64,000 nt of DNA, taken from assembly GCF_001522585.2 (NCBI RefSeq), contig NZ_CP013373.1:2418001-2482000 (forward strand), written 5' to 3'. The stretch's first letter is position 1. The number at the start of each line of letters is the position of its first letter. Positions 48,719 through 55,730 of this stretch are shown piece by piece. A model generated the notes under the pieces. The model saw only the letters and a list, made by a program, of their open reading frames with translations, did no database searches and had not been told where the DNA came from. This DNA is from Burkholderia sp. NRF60-BP8 (GTDB lineage Bacteria; Pseudomonadota; Gammaproteobacteria; Burkholderiales; Burkholderiaceae). The translations under genes and the position numbers were made by a program.

Positions 48719-49251
48719 AACGAGACCTGAACGACAAGACCCCGCCCTTTAACGCAACGCCGCAACGGCACCGGCCGTTCGACGAGGAAGAGCCGCACGC
48801 CGAAACGGACGCGCATCCGCACGAGCCGCTCGGCCCGGACGATCAACTGACGCCGCTGCCGCCGAACCCGTACAAGCGCCACCGCGGCATCACGCGTGCG
48901 TGGTTCGCGCTCAAGCATTCGCTGAACGGCTTTCGCGTCGCGATCCGCGAGGAAAGCGCGTTTCGCCAGGAACTCACGCTCGCCGCGCTGATGCTGCCGA
49001 TCGGCGCGTTCGCGCCGGTGCCGGCCGCGTCGCGCGCGCTGCTGATCGCCTCGGTGCTGCTGGTGCTGATCGTCGAGCTGCTGAACTCGAGCGTCGAAGC
49101 CGCGATCGACCGCATCTCGCTCGAGCGCCACGAACTCTCGAAGCGCGCGAAGGACCTCGGCAGCGCGGCCGTGACGGTCGCGCTGTTCGCGTGCGTGACG
49201 ACCTGGGGCTTCGTGCTCGGTCCGGTCGTCGCACGCTGGCTCGGCTTCTAG
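48715..49251 (+). CDS. dgkA: Diacylglycerol kinase (prokaryotic DgkA type, TTG start)
   Basis: 178 aa from TTG 48715, overlapping the glycosyltransferase stop (TTGA). No ATG or GTG lies upstream of the conserved domain in this frame. Residues about 1-55 form an acidic, His/Pro-rich extension absent from E. coli DgkA. The kinase core follows: RAWFALKHSLNGFRVAIR, EESAFRQE with the catalytic Glu, two helices and VELLNSSVEAAIDR. It phosphorylates diacylglycerol to phosphatidic acid, so it competes with or recycles substrate of the two upstream enzymes. Confidence 0.9.
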   Translation: MKRDLNDKTPPFNATPQRHRPFDEEEPHAETDAHPHEPLGPDDQLTPLPPNPYKRHRGITRAWFALKHSLNGFRVAIREESAFRQELTLAALMLPIGAFAPVPAASRALLIASVLLVLIVELLNSSVEAAIDRISLERHELSKRAKDLGSAAVTVALFACVTTWGFVLGPVVARWLGF

Positions 49252-49342
49252 GGCGCCTGCCCCGCCCCCCGCGTGCGGCGCTGCACCATGCGCCGCGCGG
49301 GGCCGCGATCACGAAATGCCCCGATGTGGCGAAACCCCGGTT

Positions 49343-49348
49343 TATAAT
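49343..49348 (+). promoter_or_regulatory. -10 element for the TetR gene
   Basis: Consensus TATAAT at 49343-49348, 95 bp before the TetR ATG. The -35 is poor (CCCGAT at 17 bp). No terminator is visible after dgkA, so read-through is also possible. Confidence 0.45.
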
Positions 49349-49442
49349 CGTCCGCTAGACATAGAACAGCAACCCGCGCCGGACGAATCACGCAGCATCG
49401 ATTGCAGCGCCCGCCAGTCCGGCATACACAGGGCCGGACGAC

Positions 49443-50201
49443 ATGGAAGCGAAACCTCCCCGCCGCACCCGCGAACGGATTCTCGAGTTGTCGTTGAAAC
49501 TCTTCAACGAGATCGGCGAGCCGAACGTCACCACCACGACGATCGCCGAGGAAATGGAAATCAGTCCAGGCAACCTGTACTACCATTTCCGCAACAAGGA
49601 CGACATCATCAACAGCATCTTCGCGCAGTTCGAGCAGCAGATCGAACGGCGGCTGCGCTTCCCCGAGGATCATCGTCCGACGATCGACGAAACCTGGTCG
49701 TACCTGCAGTACATGGCCGATTTCATGTGGACCTACCGGTTCCTGTATCGCGACCTCAACGACCTGCTCGCACGCAACCGCACGCTCGAGACGCACTTCA
49801 AGCAGATCATCAGCCACAAGGTGCGCTTCGCGCACGACATGTGCGAGCTGCTCGTCTCCGACGCCGAAATGGTCGCGACGCCCGCCGAGATCGAAGTCAT
49901 CGCGACCAACATGGCGGTGATCTCGACATACTGGCTGTCGTATCAGTACGTGATGCATCCGCGCAAATACAACGACCAGGACGCGATCCGCGAAGAGCTG
50001 CACCAGGTGAGCATGCACGTGATCTCGATCATGGCCCCGTACCTGCGCGGCCGCTCGCGCCAGCTGTTCGACGATCTGGTCTCCGGCAAGCTGCCCAAGC
50101 GCCAGTTCTCCGACTACCTGCCGCCGCGCGACGGTTCGCCGCGCCCGGCCGGCGGGCCCGTCGCCACCGGTCAAGCCGCCGCCAAGGACGCCAAGCAATG
50201 A
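49443..50201 (+). CDS. TetR/AcrR family transcriptional regulator
   Basis: 252 aa. The N-terminal HTH (RERILELSLKLFNEIGEPNVTTTTIAEEMEISPGNLYYHFRNKDDI, about 9-54) is textbook TetR. The C-terminal ligand/dimer domain is about 170 residues with an extra basic/Pro-rich tail. The ligand is unknown. Its stop overlaps the start of the LOG gene (ATGA), so the two are coupled. Confidence 0.92.
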   Translation: MEAKPPRRTRERILELSLKLFNEIGEPNVTTTTIAEEMEISPGNLYYHFRNKDDIINSIFAQFEQQIERRLRFPEDHRPTIDETWSYLQYMADFMWTYRFLYRDLNDLLARNRTLETHFKQIISHKVRFAHDMCELLVSDAEMVATPAEIEVIATNMAVISTYWLSYQYVMHPRKYNDQDAIREELHQVSMHVISIMAPYLRGRSRQLFDDLVSGKLPKRQFSDYLPPRDGSPRPAGGPVATGQAAAKDAKQ

Positions 50202-50779
50202 AGGCAGTCTGCGTTTACTGCGGCTCGTCGTCCGGCGTGCGGCCCGTCTATGCCGATGCCGCGCGCGCGTTCGGCCGCGCGCTGGTCGACGCGGGCCTCA
50301 CGCTCGTGTACGGCGGCGGCCGCGTCGGCCTGATGGGTGTGATCGCCGACGAAGTGATGGCGGCAGGCGGCCGTGCGGTCGGCGTGATCCCCGAGTTGCT
50401 CGTCGACAAGGAAGTCGGCCATACGGGGCTGTCGGAACTGCACGTGGTGCCCGACATGCACCATCGCAAGAAGATGATGGCCGACCTCTCCGACGCGTTC
50501 GTCGCGATGCCCGGCGGCGCCGGCACGCTCGAGGAGCTCTTCGAGGTCTACACGTGGGCGCAGCTCGGCTATCACCGCAAGCCCGTCGCGCTCTACAACA
50601 TCGATGCGTTCTACGATCCGCTGATCGCGCTGTTGCGCCATACGGTCGACGAAGGCTTCATGCGGCCGGCCTATTTCGACGCGCTGTGCGTCGAATCGGA
50701 ACCCGCCGCGCTGATCGAGCGGCTGCGCCGCTACCAGCCGCCCGCCCGCGACAAGTGGGCGCCCGACGCAGCGAAGTAA
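50198..50779 (+). CDS. LOG family protein (nucleotide 5'-monophosphate phosphoribohydrolase)
   Basis: 193 aa Rossmann-like fold of the TIGR00730 group. VYCGSSSG at the N-terminus and the catalytic/phosphate motif MPGGAGTLEELFE (about 106-118) are intact, with the Arg in HHRKKMM also present. LOG enzymes release adenine or cytokinin bases from nucleoside monophosphates. In bacteria without cytokinin they probably act on AMP or other purine nucleotides. Confidence 0.92.
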   Translation: MKAVCVYCGSSSGVRPVYADAARAFGRALVDAGLTLVYGGGRVGLMGVIADEVMAAGGRAVGVIPELLVDKEVGHTGLSELHVVPDMHHRKKMMADLSDAFVAMPGGAGTLEELFEVYTWAQLGYHRKPVALYNIDAFYDPLIALLRHTVDEGFMRPAYFDALCVESEPAALIERLRRYQPPARDKWAPDAAK

Positions 50780-50801
50780 CCCTCACCGGAGCCCGCACGC
50801 G

Positions 50802-51563
50802 ATGACCGCACCATCCTACCGCAAGGCCGTCCTCATCACCGGCGCGAGCCGCGGCATCGGCCGCGCGACCGCCGTGCTCGCGGCCGAGCGCGGCTGGGAC
50901 GTGGGCATCAACTACGCGCGCGACGCGGCGGCGGCCGAACGGACCGCACAGGCGGTGCGCGACGCGGGCGGCCGCGCGTGCATCGTCGCGGGCGATGTCG
51001 CGAACGAGGCGGACGTCGTCGCGATGTTCGACACCGTTGCCGCCGAATTCGGGCGGCTCGACGCGCTGGTCAACAACGCAGGCATCGTCGCGCCGTCGAT
51101 GCCGCTCGCCGACATGCCGATCGACCGGCTGCGACGGATGTTCGACACCAACGTGCTCGGCGCCTACCTGTGTGCGCGCGAAGCCGCGCGCCGGCTGTCC
51201 ACCGACCGCGGCGGCCGCGGCGGCGCGATCGTCAACGTGTCGTCGATCGCGTCGCGGCTCGGCTCGCCGAACGAGTACGTCGACTACGCGGGCTCGAAAG
51301 GCGCGGTCGATTCGCTGACGATCGGCCTGGCAAAGGAACTCGGCCCGCACGGCGTGCGCGTGAACGCGGTGCGCCCCGGCCTGATCGAGACCGACATTCA
51401 TGCAAGCGGCGGCCAGCCGGACCGTGCGGCCCGTCTCGGCGCGCAGACACCGCTCGGCCGCGCGGGCGAAGCGCAGGAGATCGCCGAGGCGATCGTCTGG
51501 CTGCTCGGCGATACGGCGTCCTACACGACGGGCGCCCTGCTCGACGTCGGCGGCGGCCGCTAA
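50802..51563 (+). CDS. Short-chain dehydrogenase/reductase
   Basis: 253 aa classical SDR. The NAD(P) motif is TGASRGIGRA (about 14-23), followed by NNAGI, the catalytic Ser in VNVSSIAS and Y-x-x-x-K in VDYAGSKGAVD. PGLIETDIHASGG closes over the substrate. FabG-like in length and layout, but the second substrate is unknown. It follows the LOG gene by 22 bp, so it is probably in the TetR operon. Confidence 0.92.
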   Translation: MTAPSYRKAVLITGASRGIGRATAVLAAERGWDVGINYARDAAAAERTAQAVRDAGGRACIVAGDVANEADVVAMFDTVAAEFGRLDALVNNAGIVAPSMPLADMPIDRLRRMFDTNVLGAYLCAREAARRLSTDRGGRGGAIVNVSSIASRLGSPNEYVDYAGSKGAVDSLTIGLAKELGPHGVRVNAVRPGLIETDIHASGGQPDRAARLGAQTPLGRAGEAQEIAEAIVWLLGDTASYTTGALLDVGGGR

Positions 51564-51750
51564 GCTGACGCGCGGCGCAACAATACGGCGGTCGAAACCG
51601 CGCCGTGGTCACGGCGCCACAAATCTCCACAATTCCGTGACAGTTTCAGTAAACGTCCGTAACAATTTCGTGTTCTACTAGCGGACATTCAGACAGGTGT
51701 CTTGAACACGCTGTCCGTTACCCGGATATAGCCCCTTATCGGTCCTGCCC

Positions 51751-53682
51751 ATGTCGCCGGACCGGCTCGCTCGACCCGAGATCTTTTCCATGCCTGGAAC
51801 CGCAGCGCCCAGCCGGCGACGCACGCCCGTGCCCGCCCCGGCCGCGCACACCCGCTCGACCGCCGATACCCACGTCATCGCGACGCTGGACGTCGCCGGC
51901 ACGCCCGTCGCCGCCTCGATCGCCGTCACCAGCCCCCCACGCGAGCGCTCGCTGCTGTTCGGCTGGCGCGCATGGCTGTTCGTCGCCGCACTGGTGTGTG
52001 CGTACACGCTGCCCGGCGTGCTCGGGCACGATCCGTGGAAACAGGACGAAACCTACACGTTCGGCATCATCCAGCACATGCTCGAGACCGGCGACTTCGT
52101 CGTGCCGACCAATGCCGGCCTGCCGTTCATGGAAAAGCCGCCGCTTTACGCGTGGGTCGCGACCAGCCTCGCGTGGCTGCTGCAGCGCGTGATGCCGCTG
52201 CACGACGCGGCGCGCCTGGCGAGCGCGCTGTTCGCCGCGCTCGCGTTCGGCTTCATCGCGCGCGCGGCCCGCGTGGCCAGTCGGGCGGACGACTGGTTCG
52301 ACCTGCGCGTGCTCGGCCCGGTCGTACTGAGCGCGGGCACGCTCGTCGTCATCAAGCACGTGCACGACATGATGACGGACGTCGCGCTGTTTGCCGGCAC
52401 GGCAATGGGGTTCTGCGGGCTGCTCGAACTCGTGATGCAGCACGTCGCGCGTGCGCAGCCGATGCTGCACGGGCTGCCGGCGCATCCGGCGAGCCGCTGG
52501 GCCGCGCCGATCTTCGGCGCGGGCGTCGGCGTCGCATTGATGGCGAAGGGGCTGTTCGTGCCGCTCGTGTTCGCGGCTACGCTCGTCTGCACGCTGGCGC
52601 TCTATCCGGCCTGCCGCACCCGCTCGTTCGCACGCGCGCTCGGCATTGCCGCGCTCGTGTTCGCGCCGTTCGCGCTGATCTGGCCGACCGCCCTGTTCCT
52701 GCGCTCGGAAACGCTGTTCATGACGTGGTTCTGGGACAACAACGTCGGCCGCTTCTTCGGCTTCTCCGTTCCCGAACTGGGCGCCGAAAACGACAAGCCG
52801 CTCTTCATCCTGCGCGCGTTCCTGCTCGTCGGCTTCCCGGTCGCGCCGCTCGCGATCGTCGCGCTCGCCCGCGGCGCATGGCGCGACTGGCGCGCGCCGC
52901 GCATCGCGCTGCCCGTGCTGTTCGCCGGCATCGGGCTCGCGGTGCTGCAGGTGTCCGCGACGTCGCGCCAGCTCTACATCCTGCCGTTCTTCGCGCCGCT
53001 CGCGCTGGTCGCCGCGCAGGCGATCGACCGCCTGCCGCGCCGGCTGCATCTCGCGTGGGATTACTTGAGCCGCATCCTGTTCGGCACGGTCGTCGTGCTC
53101 GCATGGGCGATCTGGGCGGTGATGGCCGATCCGGCCGCGTCGCATGCCGATCTCGCGCTGCTCGGCCGCTGGCTGCCGCTCGACTGGACGATGCCGATCC
53201 AGCCCGCGCTCGTGACCGGCGCGCTCGCGCTGACGGTCGGCTGGCTGACGCTGCTGCCGAAGCTGCGCACGACGGGCCTGTGGCGCGGCGCGCTGTCGTG
53301 GGGCGCCGGCGCGCTCGTCGCGTGGGGGCTGATCTATACGCTGCTGCTGCCGTGGCTCGACGTCGCGAAGAGCTATCGCTCGGTGTTCGACGACCTGAAC
53401 GCGCATCTCGCGCTCGAATGGAACGACGGCGACTGCATGGCGAGCCTGCACGGGCTCGGCGAATCGGAAGCGCCGATGCTGTACTACTTCTCCGGCATCC
53501 AGCACACGCCGATCGACGACGCGAAGACGACGCGCTGCACGTGGATGATCGTGCAGGGCGTACGGGCCGTCGATCCGGCGCCGGGCAACGAATGGAAGCT
53601 GTTCTGGACCGGCGCCCGCCCGGGCGACAACGCGGAACTGCTGCGCGTCTACGTACGCACGCCCGAACAGCACCTGCAGTGA
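51751..53682 (+). CDS. Family 39 glycosyltransferase (ArnT/PMT-like)
   Basis: 643 aa polytopic membrane protein with about 12 helices. An N-terminal cytoplasmic segment of about 65 residues precedes the first helix. The first periplasmic loop carries HDPWKQDETYTFG, the acidic motif that in ArnT-type enzymes takes part in catalysis, and FMEKPPLYAW. ArnT relatives move a sugar from undecaprenyl phosphate to lipid A or proteins. No arn genes are adjacent, so the acceptor is unknown. ATG 51790 is an alternative start. Confidence 0.85.
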   Translation: MSPDRLARPEIFSMPGTAAPSRRRTPVPAPAAHTRSTADTHVIATLDVAGTPVAASIAVTSPPRERSLLFGWRAWLFVAALVCAYTLPGVLGHDPWKQDETYTFGIIQHMLETGDFVVPTNAGLPFMEKPPLYAWVATSLAWLLQRVMPLHDAARLASALFAALAFGFIARAARVASRADDWFDLRVLGPVVLSAGTLVVIKHVHDMMTDVALFAGTAMGFCGLLELVMQHVARAQPMLHGLPAHPASRWAAPIFGAGVGVALMAKGLFVPLVFAATLVCTLALYPACRTRSFARALGIAALVFAPFALIWPTALFLRSETLFMTWFWDNNVGRFFGFSVPELGAENDKPLFILRAFLLVGFPVAPLAIVALARGAWRDWRAPRIALPVLFAGIGLAVLQVSATSRQLYILPFFAPLALVAAQAIDRLPRRLHLAWDYLSRILFGTVVVLAWAIWAVMADPAASHADLALLGRWLPLDWTMPIQPALVTGALALTVGWLTLLPKLRTTGLWRGALSWGAGALVAWGLIYTLLLPWLDVAKSYRSVFDDLNAHLALEWNDGDCMASLHGLGESEAPMLYYFSGIQHTPIDDAKTTRCTWMIVQGVRAVDPAPGNEWKLFWTGARPGDNAELLRVYVRTPEQHLQ

Positions 53683-53827
53683 CACGGGGCGGCGCGATGC
53701 GCCGTCCTGCCCGCCTTGACTGTCCTCTTCGGCACCGGCCGCGCGCTTTGCGCGACGCCGGCCGCCACGAACCCGCCAGCGTGCGCGGGCTCGCCGCCCG
53801 TTTCCTCGTCGCGCCCAGGCCCGATCG

Positions 53828-54445
53828 TCAGAACGACGAGCCGGGCTCCCGCAGAAACGCCGTTTCCTCATCGGTCGACACGCGACCGAGAATCGCGTTC
53901 CGGTGCGGAAAGCGGCCGAAGCGTTCGACGACCGCCGCATGCAGCAACGCGAAGCGGTGATAACTCTCGCACCCGGCCTCGTCGCGGATGCCCGCGCACA
54001 GGCGCACGGCCTCGCGCTGGCTCTCGACCGATTCGTCGTGCTCGAACGGCAGATACGCGAACGCACGATGATGTCCGCTCGGCAACTGCGCGTCCCAGCC
54101 GGCCGCGACGACGCGACGGGCAAGCGCGAGCGCCTTCGGATCGGCGGCAAACGCGCGCGGCGTGCCGCGATGGATGTTGCGCGAGAACTGGTCGAGCACG
54201 ACGATCAACGCCAGCGCCCCCTCCGGCGAACCGGCCCAGTGATCGCAGGCGCCGTCGCATGCGGCGTCGAGCAGCGCGCCGTAACGCGTGCGCAGCACGT
54301 CGTCGAACGCCGCGCCGCCGTTGAACCAGATCTTGCGTTCCTGCCCGAATTCGGCCGAGCCCGGCTCGCCGAACCAGAAATCGAGAATCTCCCGTGCCTG
54401 CGGATCGAGCGCCGCCGCGGCCGCTTTCCCGGTATCGATCGTCAT
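53828..54445 (-). CDS. DUF924 family protein
   Basis: 205 aa all-alpha protein. Signature segments are ILDFWFGEP near residue 20, IVVLDQFSRNIHRGTPRAFAAD and AYLPFEHDESVESQ. The fold resembles TPR-like helices; no enzymatic function is known. Its ATG overlaps the stop of the alanyl-tRNA editing gene (ATGA). Confidence 0.88.
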   Translation of the reverse strand: MTIDTGKAAAAALDPQAREILDFWFGEPGSAEFGQERKIWFNGGAAFDDVLRTRYGALLDAACDGACDHWAGSPEGALALIVVLDQFSRNIHRGTPRAFAADPKALALARRVVAAGWDAQLPSGHHRAFAYLPFEHDESVESQREAVRLCAGIRDEAGCESYHRFALLHAAVVERFGRFPHRNAILGRVSTDEETAFLREPGSSF

Positions 54446-55173
54446 GCAAACTCCAGTACGAGGCGCCGTGTGCGCGCGCTCTTCTTTTCCAGTTTCGCGA
54501 CCCGCAGCCCGCCGATTTCGGACGTGTTGCGCACATGCGTGCCGCCGCACGGCTGCAGGTCGACGTTTTCGATGCGCAGCAGCCGCACGCGGCCGAGGCC
54601 CATCGGCGGCTTCACGCTCATCGTGCGCACGAGCTCGGGCCGCTCGGCCATCTCGTCGTCGGTGATCCATTCGGTCGTGACCGGATGCGCGCCGACGACG
54701 AGGCCCGCGAGGCGCCGCTCGACGTCGTCGCGGTCGATCGCGTCGGACGTCGCGAAATCAAGCCGCACGTAGTCGGCCGTCACGCTGCAGCCGTCGACCG
54801 AGTACGGCAGCACCGCGCACATCAGGTGCGCGGCCGTGTGCAGGCGCATGTGCCGGTAGCGGCGCACCCAGTCGATCGCGGCGACCACGCGCGTGCCGGG
54901 CGCAAGCGTCGCGACGCGCGCCTCCTGGCCCGGCGCGGGCACGTGCACCGCGTCGTCGGGCGTCGCGCCGTCGAACTTCGCCTTGCGCGTATCGGCAATC
55001 GCGATCGTGCTGCCGTCGGGCAGCGTCAGCGTGCCGGCGTCGCCGGCCTGGCCGCCGCCGAGCGGATAGAACACCGTGCGATCGAGCCGGATGCCATCGT
55101 CGCCGACGGCCTGGACGGTCGCCTCGCATTGCGTGAGGTACGCGTCTTCGCGAAACAGCGCTTGTGTCGTCAT
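54442..55173 (-). CDS. Alanyl-tRNA editing protein (AlaX family)
   Basis: 243 aa. The zinc-binding editing site is complete: HTAAHL supplies the H-x3-H pair (about 115-119) and CGGTHV the C-x3-H pair (about 207-211). These free-standing relatives of the AlaRS editing domain hydrolyse Ser-tRNA(Ala) or Gly-tRNA(Ala). The N-terminal domain with YPLGGGQAGDAGTL resembles the longer AlaX-M/L forms. Translationally coupled to DUF924. Confidence 0.92.
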   Translation of the reverse strand: MTTQALFREDAYLTQCEATVQAVGDDGIRLDRTVFYPLGGGQAGDAGTLTLPDGSTIAIADTRKAKFDGATPDDAVHVPAPGQEARVATLAPGTRVVAAIDWVRRYRHMRLHTAAHLMCAVLPYSVDGCSVTADYVRLDFATSDAIDRDDVERRLAGLVVGAHPVTTEWITDDEMAERPELVRTMSVKPPMGLGRVRLLRIENVDLQPCGGTHVRNTSEIGGLRVAKLEKKSARTRRLVLEFA

Positions 55174-55277
55174 CGGGGGAGCCTCGTGTCGATGGGGGAA
55201 ACGGCCAGTGTCGCGCCGCGCTGCACGTGCGCCCAGACGCAGATCGTCCCGCGCGCGGGCGGCGGCGTACCGGTGGA

Positions 55278-55688
55278 TCAACCGGGCCGGTTGCGCATCC
55301 AGTCGGCCGTGTCGTAGAACGAATGCATGAGCCGCTCGCGCAGCGGCTCCGGCAACCCGACGTCTTCCATCGCCCACGCCATGCAGCGCAGCCACTGGTC
55401 GCGCTCGACCGACGCGATCGGGAACGGCAGGTGCCGCGCGCGCAGCCGCGGATGGCCGAACCGGCTGATGTAGTGGTCGGGGCCGCCGAGCCAGCCGCAC
55501 AGGAACCAGAACAGCTTGTCGCGCGACCCGTCGAGCGAAGGCGGATGCAGCGCGCGAATCTGCGCGAACTCGGGTTCGAGGTCCATCAGGTCGTAGAAGC
55601 GGTCCACCATGTCGCGCACGCGGGCTTCGCCGCCCACGAGCTCGAACGCCGTCGGCTGCGACGGCGCATCGTCATTCACATCGGTCAT
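55278..55688 (-). CDS. Group II truncated haemoglobin
   Basis: 136 aa, 2-on-2 globin fold. LVGGEARVRDMVDRFYDLMD is the first helix pair. FGHPRLRARHLPFPI carries the proximal His region and DQWLRCM the Trp G8 that marks group II. It binds O2 or NO and probably serves oxygen handling or NO detoxification in the cytoplasm. It stands between the AlaX gene and the FtsX-type permease gene. Confidence 0.92.
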   Translation of the reverse strand: MTDVNDDAPSQPTAFELVGGEARVRDMVDRFYDLMDLEPEFAQIRALHPPSLDGSRDKLFWFLCGWLGGPDHYISRFGHPRLRARHLPFPIASVERDQWLRCMAWAMEDVGLPEPLRERLMHSFYDTADWMRNRPG

Positions 55689-55730
55689 ACGGATAGTCGG
55701 AAAACGGGATCTTCGGGCTGCGGGCGACGC

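Noticed and set aside
51564..51750. Second Pho-box before the GT39 gene (GTGACAG near 51616)
   Set aside because: Only a single CTGTCAC-like heptamer on the reverse strand; no second copy at the 4-bp spacing.
53683..53827. GC-rich hairpin after the GT39 gene as a terminator
   Set aside because: The stem is short with G-U pairs and no T-run follows; support is too weak to list it as a feature.
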